The notes under the pieces were generated by a model. That model made no database searches. It was not told the DNA's origin and saw nothing but the letters and a program-made list of their open reading frames with translations. 64,000 nucleotides of DNA, taken from contig NHZP01000105.1 in the NCBI GenBank assembly GCA_003313425.1, positions 1 to 64,000 on the forward strand, read 5' to 3'. The stretch comes from Pseudopyrenochaeta lycopersici (lineage: Eukaryota > Ascomycota > Dothideomycetes > Pleosporales > Pseudopyrenochaetaceae). Below, piece by piece: positions 52,054-63,459 of the stretch. Position 1 is the first letter of the stretch, and each line of letters opens with the position of its first letter. The position numbers were made by a program, and so were the translations under genes.

Positions 52054-53581
52054 ATGCCGCGACTTACCAACAACACCAATTACTCGCCCGCCCTCTAAGG
52101 TGCTATTATTGCCCTCCCTAAGATCGCTGGCTACAGCATTAGCGATATAGAGGCTGCATTACCAGCGAAGCTCAGTGGAGCTTCGCTAGTCGTCAAGCGC
52201 GCGGGCGAGCGAGCTAACGATCCTACTGACGTAGCACAACTTCTACAAACCATCTACGACCAGTGTGAGTGTACTGGTCGCCTAACCGAGGCTCTAAACA
52301 GTTCTAATGCCTCCGCGAAGATAAGAAAAGTAATAGTCGACCATCCTGAGCAACCTATCTTTGTAGCTGCTCGCCCAGCGCTTGCTGAGCTTGATCTCAA
52401 CTTACTTGCCAGGTCAACAATTAAGCATACTGCTCACTCTTATTGCAATGAGAAGCACAATTACAAGATTGTTCAACGCGTACAGCTAAAGAAAACACTG
52501 CTATACGAGGGCACTATAGAGTTGAGACGACGCCACTCAGGCTAGTTGTTGTAGCAGTACGCAGTCCACTGTCTCTTAAGATCCAGAAAGGTTGTATTTA
52601 TCTGCTACAATAAGACTAGCAAACCCTTTGGCGGTGTCAATTACCGCGGCAGAAAGCAGAGGATATTATGCCTAAAAGGGCGCAACGTTAATACCAACTA
52701 CTACGTTCTACCTGTTAAGGGCCTTATTTTAGCCTTATGATTTGTACTGCCTCATTATCCTATACTAGATGCTCTATAAGGCGTCCGTGTGTTGTTTGGG
52801 TGCTACCCTTAGAGAATAAGAGGACTTGTATACACACTTAAGTAGAAGAGCAAAATAGAAGAGCTAGTAAGAAGGCTGGTTAACAGCAACAACAGTGTTT
52901 TAAACTAGGGACCCCTGAGTACAGGAAACTCTGCGCCGTAAACAAGCAGGTCGACAATTACAACGCTACCTTAAGACGTTAGGGGAAGCAGCGTTGTCGC
53001 GATAAGGGCTTCAAAAACTGTGTACAACCACATCAGCTCTACAAACCTGAGAGTTTTAAGTACAGAGAACAAAAGGGTATGGACGCCATCTAGTACGCTG
53101 AAGAAGTATTTTAGAAGCACCTAATTCTATACTACAAGACGATACGCGAGGAGAATCCTAGATGTATTGTTTACCTTACTCAGGATAACGTCTGCCTCTA
53201 TCAAAAAGCTCGCTGGTACCTAGCTGCGGAGCTTGAAGCTGAGGACATACGATTCGCTCCTCACCCTCCTTACTCACCTGATTTACACCCAATTGAGCGC
53301 TGCTTTGGGAGGCTTGAGGGTTTCCTAAACACTACAACGTGAAGAGCGCGTCTAAAGCTTCAAAGCTTGCCGCTGAACGCCAGGTGCAGCTTGTTTGGCA
53401 GTCTAACAAGGAGATGGAGGAGTACATGGGTAAAGTGCTCGCTCCTGAGTACTTCAAGGACGTTGCGCGCAAGTGTCTCGCAGTAGGAGGTAATAACAAC
53501 TTTAGAGGTTGGCTTTTGTACCTCTCCTGCACTCCAAACAGTCTAAGTACTGCCTATTTCAACCGTTTTCTGATGTTCTGA
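52054..53581 (+). pseudogene. Tc1/mariner-like transposase, RIP-mutated
   Basis: MPRLTNNTNYSPAL and a helix-turn-helix-like GYSISDIEAALPAKLSG begin the frame. Near the end are QDNVCLYQKARWYLAAELEA and PHPPYSPDLHPIERCFGRLE, carrying the second catalytic Asp and the third acidic residue region of the DDE_3 type. Many TAG/TAA codons and frame changes interrupt it, mostly replacing Gln or Trp, in line with RIP. The C-terminus MEEYMGKVLAPEYFKDVARK reads to a stop at 53581. No convincing TIR pair was located. Confidence 0.85.
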
Positions 53582-54131
53582 GCATGCATACTGCATTTAA
53601 CAGTGATCTCTAGCTAAGACGCTACTGTATTCACCGTATTTGATAGAGTTTCCGGTGGCAGTCTTTGTACGACTATCGACAATTCCAGACGCCTGGGAAT
53701 GAGAAGTGGCTCGCCTACCTACCCCGGCAATAAAATCGCTTACTATGGTGGCTCCAAAAGAGAGGAGACGCTTTCTAGCGCGCTGTGTAAGGCATAACCC
53801 TCCCGTTCGCGGCAAGCACCTTTCGTTCCCCGGAATTTCACATGCAATGAAGATTAAATAAGCAAGCCCCTGCAAGGGTGTCAGGCCTTGCCGCAAATCC
53901 CTCTCATGTGGAACACATTCTACGCAGGGTAAAGTAGCGTGAACTATGTCCATTCCTTATCGGCATTGGCTGGCGACTTTATGTTCAAACATCGAAACGC
54001 TAAAAACGATGTGCCAACATTATCATAGAGTCCTTATGAACTACATACTAGGTTGCATTTCTTTTTGCATGCGTTGCGAAAGGGAAAGGAGGAATTGCAG
54101 ATCCTTTGCCTTCACTTTCAACTGGCCTGCA
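53582..54131. other. No gene recognised
   Basis: Intergenic DNA between the mariner pseudogene and the epoxide hydrolase stop codon. A 118-codon minus-strand frame here has no recognisable domain. Confidence 0.3.
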
Positions 54132-55341
54132 CTAGTTCGTGCTGCGGAGCGAGATACCAACACTTTTGATCAAATCCCTCACGTCGGCGACTAGCAAATC
54201 TGGTTTCTCATACGCAGCAAAATGACCGCCTTCTGTGTGGCATTTCTCGAAAGCTACGGGCCCCAGCATTCTTCCCCATGAACTAGGTAGTACAATGACG
54301 TCCTTCGGGAAGTACGACAAACCCAATGGCACACTGTTGTACTTCATGAAAGTCTCAACCTTTCCATCCACGGCGGCACTAGCGGTCGGATTGACAATGT
54401 CATAGTAGAGACGAATGCTCGCGTCTGGGCGGCATCGCTGAACAGATAGATGCTAACCCACGTCAACGTTTCGTCATCGTTCCATTTGTACTCGTCGGTC
54501 CAGTCACGAAGCTTCTCATATAACCACACAAGAAAGGCGACCGGACTGTCAGCAAGGGCAAAACCAAGTGTGTGCGGTCTGGTCTTTTGGATATTGTTGT
54601 AACCGGAGCTATGCTCTGTGAAATCCTGTGTCCTTTTCAAGCCTTCTTTTTCGGCTGGAGTAAGTCTACCCATCAGATATTGCAGGCCTAACAAAGGTGT
54701 AGATAGTGGTGAAGGAGGCGGCGTAAGGATAAAGCTCAGGTGCGAAGCCAAGGTATTGCTTGAGTAGAGCAGTCCCATCGCGCTCGTGATGAGGAATCCC
54801 CATTCGCCGCCTTGAGTGACTTCTCTTTGGTCAAGAGATGTCCATGAATGGGGAACACCTGCAAAACTCACCGTATTCATTGTAGCCGAGTTGCAACATC
54901 AGCCTGTGACAAACTTCTGCATGTTGCAAAATCCCAAAGCCGAGGTTCGAGGCAAGTTGTGAAAATCCACAATTCGGCAGCGAGGGCGCTACCACATGGA
55001 AGCTTGGAGTTTTGTCGTCACTGGTCTTTGTAAGAAGAAGTAGGATCTTAGTGACCTCTATGAAGCTACCAGCCCAGCCATGAACAAATAGTAGGGGAAT
55101 GCTGTTCGCGTTTTTGGACCTTTCATGGATGAAATGGATCTTCAAATCATCCTCCTGTCCATCTACCGAGACTGTTGTTGTGAAGTGCCGAAACTCATTC
55201 AAGCTAGCCTCTGCGCGTCGCCAGTCGAACGCTGTCGTCCAGTGGCCCACTAGTCTTTTGATATCATGGAGAGACGCGCCATACTTCCAGTCATTAGTGA
55301 AATATGTTTCTCCTGGATGGGTTGTCAGCTCAAGCTTATCC
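54132..55341 (-). pseudogene. Epoxide hydrolase-like alpha/beta hydrolase, 5'-truncated
   Basis: Reading from the mariner junction: WKYGASLHDIKRLVGHW and FDWRRAEASLNEFRHFTTTV are the epoxide hydrolase N-terminal domain. LLFVHGWAGSFIEV is the HGWxGS oxyanion motif. A 52-nt intron (54871-54820) joins LMLQLGYNEY to VTQGGEWGFLITSAMGLLYS. The usual nucleophile motif is GGDWG, so the catalytic Asp appears as Glu here. The cap region follows, then a one-base frameshift near 54425 before SIRLYYDIVNPT. The end has CHTEGGHFAAYEKPD with the catalytic His. It would hydrolyse epoxides to diols if active; the truncation, frameshift and D-to-E change argue against that. Confidence 0.8.
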
Positions 55342-55343
55342 TA

Positions 55344-56798
55344 TCCCACCACGCGGGCGCCAAAAAAGGCCGCACCGCGCGTCCGCGCCCCACCAAAATT
55401 GAAACTGAGTGCTCCGTCACCCAACTTTGAAGCCACACCACCAACGCTACATAAATTATTTTTACTTGTCCTCTTCATGGCAGACTGGGATAACCGTGAT
55501 CCTCATGATACGCCTACAAAAAGCCGGGTTCAGGGGGCGATTGAGTACATGGAGGCCCGTGGTATCCCTCACTTAAAAGCAGATGTGTTCAGATTCAACA
55601 AAGTCTCTAAACGACAAGGCTGGGCTATGATCTCACCAGGCAGCGTTGACAGAAGACACCATAGAAGTGAGGCAGGTGAGCGCCGTGGTAGGCCCTCACT
55701 TATCTCGAACGAGCAGCTTAAGGAAATGGATAGGATTATAAAAGAGGTTGGGTTTGAAGCAAGGAAGCTGACATGGCTTGAGCTAGGCTTTGAGGCTGGT
55801 GTTGAAGGGGTCTCAGCACGTACTATCTCTCGTGCGATGGGCAATACTATAAGTTACTCTAAGTGCATTGCGTGCCAGAAGAGGTGGGTGAATGATAGCA
55901 CAGCCTGTGCTAGGAAATCCTAGGCTACTACCATGCTACAACGCTATCCTGATGCTGAAGACTAGCATCGTGTTAGGTTCTCTGACGAGGTGCACTGGGC
56001 TCTTGGTCCTCAAGGCAGCATATACATCATCTACAAGCTAGGAGAGCGCTACTGCAGTAAGTGTATTCAGCAGCGAGATGAGAGAGATGATCATGAGCGC
56101 AACCTTAAGAGAGTACATGCTTAGGCTGCTATTGGCTATGACTTTAAGTCAGCTCTTACCTTCTACGACATCCCAAGCAATACTAATGGCAAGATGACGC
56201 AACGCGCCTATATTGATCAGGTACTTGAGCCTGTGGTTAAGCCCTGGCTTGAACGAGGAGACAACTTTGTACTTAAGGAGGATAGCGACTCAGGCTATAG
56301 CCCAAGCAAAAACAACATAGTAAGGCAGTGGAAAGATTGCTATAGGCTCAAGAGCTACTTCAACTGTCACTCTAGTCCTGACCTAGCTCCTATAGAAAAC
56401 TGCTGGCAACTACCTAAGCAGTACGTTAAGAAATTTCCACACTAGGATGAGGGAGATACACGTGAGCTTGCTCTTGAGGGCTGGGAGAAGATAGGACAAG
56501 GCTTCATTAATAAGCGTGTCAATTCTAACGTTATGCCAAATAGGCTGAGAGATTGCATTGCAATGGATGGTCAAATGACTGGTTGGTAACCTCGCGCAAG
56601 AGCGCTCTGTTTTGACAGCTGCAACACCAAGAAACGATAGATATAGCTAAATCTACTACCTCACCTTGTGAGCAACCCAGCTTGTTGCAATCTACTTGAA
56701 AAATGCTCAATTGACCTCCTCTCCATAGTAATTTGTGTGTGTTGGGGGACGCCAAGGCATTTTGCGGTGCGGCCTTTTTTGGCGCCCGCGTGGTGGGA
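55344..56798 (+). mobile_element. Tc1/mariner element with TA target site, 1455 bp
   Basis: Ends are TCCCACCACGCGGGCGCC (55344) and the reverse complement (ending 56798). The TIR match extends about 36 bp to GCCGCACCGC. TA dinucleotides lie directly outside both ends (55342-55343, 56799-56800), as required for Tc1/mariner. Confidence 0.9.
55477..56589 (+). pseudogene. Tc1/mariner transposase with few stops
   Basis: ATG 55477 (MADWDNRDPHDTPTKSRVQG) opens a frame of 371 codons interrupted only by nonsense codons, with no frameshift. Landmarks are an HTH-like N-terminus, [16 protein letters not shown] (first catalytic Asp, about 170), LKEDSDSGYSPSKNN (second; normally ED-N-HG) and HSSPDLAPIENCWQLPKQYV (third). 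Stops (TAG, TAG, TAG, TAG) replace probable Gln/Trp codons at about 55921, 55963, 56122 and 56443. Recently dead. Confidence 0.87.
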
Positions 56799-56800
56799 TA

Positions 56801-57295
56801 GTGAACTGGCGAGAGAGCCGGCCCAGGAATTGTCTGCGCTGGGCCCGTCTTTGGGAAAGAGCGATCCAGAAGGTGGAAATGCGCCATGACATAATATATA
56901 ACCAATCAGCGGGGCCCGACCAGGGAGACACACAAGAGCAACGACGCGTGATTGGCGCGATCTGGCTCGGCGCCAGCACTGGAACTGATTTCTGAGCTTA
57001 TCACATGTTCCTTACACCAATTCCCATGCCGTCCCCTAGCCGAATCCTTTTAACCCTTCAGACGCTGCGCCAACTGTTCTTGATATCTTTAGCTTCCGAA
57101 CTGGTCACCTCTCTTCAACCAACCATCGCACATGCTCGGCCCCAGCCTCAGCTCTTAGGCTACTGAGCCCGCATCCAGAGATATCAATAAGTAGCCTTCC
57201 TACAACTCCTACTCCGCACTTCACAATTGGCACCCCTCGCAACGCATGGTTCCAAGCAATTGTCCGTCCGCAACCCCAGGTTTTCTTGCCCCACC
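56801..57295. other. Upstream region of the bZIP gene
   Basis: No gene recognised; CT-rich DNA before the ATG at 57296 is consistent with a fungal promoter. Confidence 0.35.
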
Positions 57296-58411
57296 ATGAT
57301 GCAGGTCCAGACCCGGCAACGGTTCGATTGTGCCCATGACGCCTTTGTTTCCCTCAACGACCCAAACATAACCCCTACCCCTAAGAAATGGGTCACAATG
57401 CACCATCCAGCCTTCAGTATCCCACCCTCTGTTCTTACTCAAGCCAGCATTGAACAATATGGCCAAGTCACCCCACTCGAGGAGCTTTCACCTGCCGACC
57501 CGTCTCGCGACGCCCGAGTGCTCCATTCCTGTGGAACAGCTGATGAACGAGGCATTGTGGCCCCAGCAAGACCAGCAACCACAGGAACCACAACAGTCAC
57601 AGTCGCCTCAATGGGACGCTCAGGAACCGTTGCCAAAGCGTCCCCGTACTGCCGGACCAACAACTACCGATCAGAGCCAAGCCAACAATATCACCCCACC
57701 TCAGCAGGACGCCAACCCGCAGCCACCGAACCGCAAGCGGGGAAGGCCGAAATCGCAGCCTCAGATGGTTGAGGCATACACCACTGACGGCTTCCCGTCC
57801 CATGTCGCATCCGCTCGCGAATTGCACCTCGAGAAGAATCGCGTTGCTGCGCACAAGTGCCGGCAGCGCAAGGAGGAGTACATCAAGGGACTCGAGGGTC
57901 GTGCCCACGAGTTCTCTTCGAAGAACAAAGCTCTCAAATCGAACGTGGTCATGCTGCGCGAAGAGGTGCTCAGTCTCAAGAACGAGGTTCTACGTCATGC
58001 CGAATGCGGCTTCTGGGCGGTTGATGAATATCTGGCACGATGTGCAGGTGATCTTCTGGGAATGGGGCACCACTTATGCGCACAACCGAACCACGGAGTT
58101 CGAGCCAACAGAACCCCGCCATGAACACTTAGCGACTGATGGGTCAGCGCCACAACAGCACTGGTTCAATGCCCTCCCAACCAACAGACGCTTCGAGCCT
58201 AGATCGTGACGACGAGTTCAGTGACCTAGAGCTGCTTCGGTCAGACTGGATGTCTTGGCCGACAATCGTGATCACTGGAATAGTTCCGCAAAAATTCCCG
58301 TTGACTTGCAGCCCCTACTTTACCTTCTTTGCTGGACCTAACTTCGTCGATGCTTCTACGATACCCGGGGGCTTTGCCCTACATTTGAACCGAAAAAGCT
58401 GTCGTACTTGA
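57296..58411 (+). pseudogene. bZIP (ATF/CREB-like) regulator with two frameshifts
   Basis: The first frame (ATG 57296, MMQVQTRQRFDCAHDAFVSL) must shift near 57470 into the frame with IPVEQLMNEALWPQQDQQPQ, a nuclear-localisation-like KRGRPKSQ and the bZIP basic region LEKNRVAAHKCRQRKEEYIK (about 57831). The leucine-zipper helix and VDEYLARCAGDLLG follow. A second shift near 58070 is needed to reach SSLDRDDEFSDLELL, the usual acidic C-terminus of this group. The basic region is canonical for stress-responsive fungal ATF-type factors. The two indels suggest decay unless they are sequence errors; the exact 3' end is uncertain. Confidence 0.7.
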
Positions 58412-59226
58412 TATTTTACTTTGTATTCTACTACGCTACAAGGATTGCTAGCCATGATTGCACGGGCATGGGCGTTTGAGTGGTGGTGTTTTGGCGAAGT
58501 GAGGGCAACGACCAGTTATGACAACAAAATCCGAGGTAGGATTGTCCCATTAAGGGAAGGCTACAAGCAAGGCGGTACGAATTATGTAGGGTCTTCTCCT
58601 CCACTAACCAATGATCCAGAGTTCTCCCAGGCTTTACTGTAACGAGTGCCAAGTCTCCCACACATTCCGTCTCTGCTCGGCCGATCCTCTAAGGTTTCTT
58701 CGCTTGAACAACAGCCACAAGAACTTCGTCACTCCTCCTCATTTGCCGCTCTAATAAGAGCAGGGGAACTGGCCAGAATAATCGATGCTGCGCGGTCGGT
58801 AAGCGAGCAGAAGCGCGGACCGCTACGATGATCATGCATGTTACACGTCGGAAGAAAGCTGTTTGCAAACAGCTGACCATAATAAATGTGACGTCAATGT
58901 TATCAAAAAGAATCCGACTGCGAGGAGCTTTCCATTCGCGGATGGACATTAAGGTTTCATCAAGTTGAGGTCATAGTTGGTTAATCCGGGTATCAGGAAT
59001 CAATCTTCCTACGAACCCTGCCTTATCACCAGACGTGGCGGTTACACGAAATGTCACACGAAATGTCGTTCATGGTCAATGGAATTCGCATAAAAAGGCT
59101 CGGAACGCCTCCAGAAGTCCAGCATCCTAGTATTTTGAATACGACCCTTCAGTCCAAACGAATATCGCATTCTACCAGTTAAACGCCAAATAAATTCACA
59201 ACACCTCCAGTACCATTTCAGAAACA
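58412..59226. other. Upstream region of the MARVEL-like gene
   Basis: No gene recognised. GCATAAAAAGG near 59089 is TATA-like and lies about 135 bp before the ATG at 59227. Confidence 0.4.
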
Positions 59227-59916
59227 ATGGCTGGTGGACACGCTGCGAACGACTACGGTGCTCCGCCCACCCGCTCGAACAAAATCCACCGTCCCCTTAT
59301 CCTCGCCAATCATGCCCTGCACTGGATCTCTTCTGTCATTGTTATGTCTATCGCCGCGTACTTCATTGCGCACTACAGGCACAACACGCATCTCCGGTAC
59401 TGGATCTCTGTAGTAAGTCCCTTCCACATACTCATTATTAGAACGCCTCCAGGCGCTAATCGTACATGACAGGCTGCTATCGACGCGTTCCTCTACCTTC
59501 CTGCGCTGGCTCTTCCCCTCATCAAGTCCTATAAGGGCTATCTAGCCCCACTCGCCTGGGTGTTCTCCTACCTCTGGCTCACAGCCTTCATCTTCGCGGC
59601 GCAGGACTATAATTTCGATAACTGCGCCCTCAACTCTCCCGGTCCGTTGGTCAACAAGTGCTCGCTGAAGAAGACGCTTGAAGCATTCGCTTTCATTGCT
59701 TTGTAAGCATCTACCAATTTTAAATCGACGTTGCAAGTACTCTTGCTAACGGGGTGCAGCTTTACCAACCTTGTCGGAACCTTGATCGAGGGAAGGCTTT
59801 GGGATATCCAGCGTTTCAAGGGCAACCGCCTGGCCTATGATGCTGGAAAGCGCCACACCGCTTCCGTTGGTAGCGCGCCAGCTACGAGTGCGCCGCACCC
59901 CACCACGGCTGTCTAA
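59227..59916 (+). CDS. MARVEL-like tetraspan membrane protein
   Basis: Exons 59227-59412, 59473-59702 and 59760-59916 (introns 60 and 57 nt, GTAAGT..CAG and GTAAGC..CAG, with GCTAAT/GCTAAC branch sites) encode 190 residues. Four hydrophobic segments: LHWISSVIVMSIAAYFIAHY (about 31-50), AFLYLPALALPLI (about 67-79), LAWVFSYLWLTAFIFAAQ (about 90-107) and EAFAFIAFFTNLVGTLIEGR (about 132-151). The NCALN...NKCSLKKTLEAF loop before helix 4 is typical of fungal MARVEL-domain proteins, which organise membrane domains. Intact and un-RIPped; likely functional. Confidence 0.82.
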
Positions 59917-59923
59917 GCATAAC

Positions 59924-60053
59924 CCAGAGTTGTCAACAATCAAGCGATCGACATGATTGATTCCTAATTAAGGGTGGTCTCAGACCCATTTGCGATCAAA
60001 ACATCCTTATTTAGGAATCAATCTCGCCGATCGCTTGATTGTTGACAAGTCTG
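59924..60053. mobile_element. hAT-type MITE directly after a stop codon, 130 bp
   Basis: Left end (C)CAGAGTTGTCAACAATC and right end, reverse-complemented, CAGACTTGTCAACAATC. The arms are about 45 bp. Octamers AGCATAAC (59916-59923) and AGTATAAC (60054-60061) flank it with a single C/T difference. It begins 8 bp after the TAA of the MARVEL-like gene, so it lies in its 3' UTR. Confidence 0.85.
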
Positions 60054-60502
60054 AGTATAACAGCTTGACTGTTTAAGAACGACGACATCCGATGCTACCA
60101 ATTTGTTTTTGGGTACACGCCTGCGCGACGCAACGTCACAAGATTGTACGATTAAGATGACAGTGTTAGAGTACATCCGGGACTAAATCTGATGACTTTT
60201 GTTTGTTCACTGAGACAACGCATGGATATGGGTCAGCCCATTCAGGTTAACTTAGTATTATTTGACAATCTCGCCTATATATTGCTCTCATCGTACGTAG
60301 CTTGTAATACAACCAACATTCCTTCTTTTCCACTTAACACCTTCGTACAGGTTTACAATATGGATGGGCTGGTAATATCTAATAGATGGAATATGAAATG
60401 GGACTGCTGCTGACTCAGTGTTGTTAATAATATAAACAATACATATATTGACAATATGACACCCTAACAATATTATTGTATTGTGGGCAGGTAAGTATTG
60501 TA
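60054..60502. other. AT-rich, no gene recognised
   Basis: TATTGT/ACAATA-rich DNA near 60420-60490 resembles hAT subterminal sequence, but no TIR pair was found. Confidence 0.3.
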
Positions 60503-60668
60503 GGCTAGTGAGATTTGTCCCCAAGGTTTTGAGATTTGTCCCCAAAATGAGATTTGTCCCCAATGCTAGCCATAACTCTACTAGCGCAAAAAAAAAAATT
60601 ACAAAACGCCATGTAACGACACTTCGACGTCTTCAGTGGCTCAAACTATCAACTTTGTCTCATTGAAT

Positions 60669-63459
60669 CTATCCTCTATTGACGTCGTTTTCTCTTGCGC
60701 GGGCTGAGATCTTTCCAAGCTTCAGAAGCCGTCGCTGCTGCAGCACGCTTAGGACGCTGTCTTGGTACATCCTGAAGCTCGAGCAGAGAATTTTGCGCAT
60801 CGACTTGCGCGAATCTCTCTGTGTAGAAAGCTTCCATGTCTCCAAAGTGATAGTTCCATGCCATTGTGGGGTACAGGAAGCAAACAGCCCTTGTGTAGCG
60901 AGCGCCATATTCCGTGCTTCAACCAACTCTGCAGGATCATCTTCCTGCCCCGTCTCTGCCAGGAAGTTAATCGCTGAGATCATGTCATTACACTCATATA
61001 GAACGGGCTGACACCGTCGACGTTCGATGTCGGCTAGGAACTCTTCCAACGACGGTGGTTGCCAAGCAGGAGGTGGACCCATAGTGACAGACACAGCAAC
61101 CGCTACAGGCGGAGACGAACGGAGGAATGGGGGAGGAGGTATAGGAGCAGGTGCAGGGGTCGATACAGATACACAGGTAGTCATAGGATTTACACTTGGC
61201 ATAGATGTAGGAATCGACACGGTAACAGAGGTGTTTACTTGTCGCAGGGCTTCAGCGAGTGTTTGACCCTGAGGTTGGAGGTGAGGTGGGAAGTGAGGAA
61301 CAGAAGGCGGCACGCGTCGTTCGAAAGCTGATGGATCTCGCCGAGTTGATGCCTCGTTTCTCCTTAGTCCACCTCTTGTCTGCGCAGTGAGGGCTCCAGA
61401 ACAGAATGATGTGGCCTTAGAAACAAGTGCATAGACGGTCCTTGCTCGCGTTAGTAGCGCCAATGGTCGTCGTAGAGATGATTTAGTCGTAATGTTAATC
61501 CAGCTGTCGTCACTTCTTGCAGCGTATGGCGACATGGAAGACGGTTCGTTTTCTCGAAAGGCCTGAACAAGGATGTCTGCCGCGACGCTGTCTCTGCTCT
61601 TTCTGGCGCAGTAGATCCTGTTGCATGATCCGCTCAATTGCCGGTGGCGTCAGGACATCATGGATGCCGGGAGGCAGGAATGGTATCGACTCTAGTCTGT
61701 GCCCGAACTTGACGCTATGCCTGGAAGAGGCTATTTCTCTCCTATACTTGTTGTATTAACTCTTAACCATTTGCCCAATCCTCTCCACAACGCGCAGCAA
61801 GTCACCTCGGGAGGTCATGAGGTAGTCCTTTATGGCCCTGTGCATTCCTTCAACAGGCGAGCTTGTAATCGTATTGTAGTGTCGGTGATGAGAAGTCCAC
61901 GCCCCTGCCCAGTCGGTGCGCGTGAGGTATTGGTTCTCTCTCAGGTATCTGCAGAGCTCTTGCTGGTGGCTGTAATCTTTAAGTAGTTCGTCCCACTTGA
62001 ACTGGAACTCCAGTGGTCTATTTGCATAGATAAGGTGCTCTAGTTAGTTCTAGGAGTAATTTAGTCATAGAAACGCTTCGTTCAAAGTATTCTGGCCGCT
62101 AGAGTGGGTATACCTGAGTCCAACGCTTCATGAACGCAGCCCTGTGTTCGGCGATCTTCTGTTTCTCCTCTTTCGTCCCACCGTCAGCGTCTCGCCAGGC
62201 CTGTTGGGCCTTTGCCTGGACGTTCTTGTTAATGTGCCACACGCATAAGAGTTGAGGAACTCCTGGGAGTAGCGAGCGAGCTGCCGTCTTCAATGCTTCC
62301 TCCTGATCGCTAATAAATAATCGTGGTCGTTGTATCCCTGTCTTAAGGAAGAAGTTCGCGATTGCCTAATGGTAGTCTGCTTGCGTCTCGTTGCTGAGAA
62401 AGCAGAAGCCTGCAGAGAAGGTCTGTAGATTGGTACAGCCAAGCATGTGCAACAGTGGGAGCTTATACTTGTTCGTTCAGTAGGTGCAATCCATCAAGAG
62501 TACATCTGGGTTAGCGAGAAGCAGCTCTACCTGCTTCTGGTGGGCGAAGAAGAGATTTTGTACATGGTTATTTTCCTCCTTCTTAACAGCGAATATCCAG
62601 TCTGCCGTAGATAAGTCATCCAGCAATGTCTCCATTGGACTTCTCCCATTCAAGTGTTTCTCCCGAATTGCCTTCCTCTCGCCTCGGATATCGGTTGCAG
62701 AGACTAGTGTGTCTTGGTCTTCCCTTTGAATTGCAGCTAGTATTTGCATCGGCCGCGCCCCAGCATGGGTCATTGACTCAATCACTTCCTTCTGTGCTGA
62801 TGTACGCTTGCGATAAACATTGTGCGCGCTAGGGTTGATGGATCGAGGGTGCTTTACCTTGAAGATGACAAGCTTGAAGGGACATCCTGTTGACCGTGTG
62901 CTTGTGCTCATTATCTTCGCGCTTGACTGGTAGTCATACCTGGGCATATGGTTATAATATGGTTATTCGAATAACTGGTTATGCTATCACTAGCGTACCA
63001 AAGCCCTTTTCAGCAAGTCCAATGGAGGTCATTAGTAACACCAGCTCAGCTGATTGGCTAGGCAAGACTTCGGCACGCTAGCGATAGCGTAACCAGTTAT
63101 TCGAATAACCATATTATAACCTGTCGCACTTTTGAGTTCTTGGGTGAGTGGTCTCATATTGTGAAAGATTGGTGTATTGTTCTTGGTTGCACCCTAGCCT
63201 GGCTATCTACAGGAACCGCACGGCAAGCTTAGTAATACAGTCCATCCTGGCGTGCGACATAACCATATGCCCAGGTATGCTGGTAGTTTCTGAATCGATC
63301 ACAGTGATAGTAATATCATGTTTTGACATTAGAATTGTGAGGTTTACTCCGCTTAAGAACAAACCCGTAGCCATGCTGCATACCATGTATCTTGAGGGCT
63401 TCATATGCTTCTTCATAGGAGTCGTAAATAAGATCTGGAGGAGGTGTAATATCTTCCAT
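60669..63459 (-). pseudogene. MULE (FAR1-like) transposase, broken by a MITE and stops
   Basis: The N-terminus MEDITPPPDLIYDSYEEAYE then HGMQHGYGFVLKRSKP is the FAR1-type DNA-binding start. YYYHCDRFRNYQ is interrupted by a 345-bp insertion and resumes with SSAKIMSTSTRSTGCPFKLV. The core has LLLANPDVLLMDCTY (first Asp), RPRLFISDQEEALKTAARSL (second Asp) and LLCVWHINKNVQAKAQ (MULE H region). The C-terminal extension is Pro-rich (QPPSLEEFLADIERRR near 61060). Nonsense codons occur near 63340, 62477, 62370 and 62099, and the 62098-61637 stretch is badly broken. Dead copy. Confidence 0.85.
62935..63279. mobile_element. MITE in the MULE gene, 345 bp, 8-bp target duplication
   Basis: Ends read CATACCTGGGCATATGG and the reverse complement. 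CTGGTAGT lies directly outside both ends (62927-62934, 63280-63287). Deleting the element and one octamer rejoins the MULE frame as RNYQ-SSAK. Within it, 62950-63121 is itself a near-perfect inverted repeat (GGTTATAATATGGTTATTCG ... reverse complement). Confidence 0.92.

Noticed and set aside
62484..62832. Plus-strand frames over the MULE gene
   Set aside because: They are antisense to recognised transposase coding sequence.
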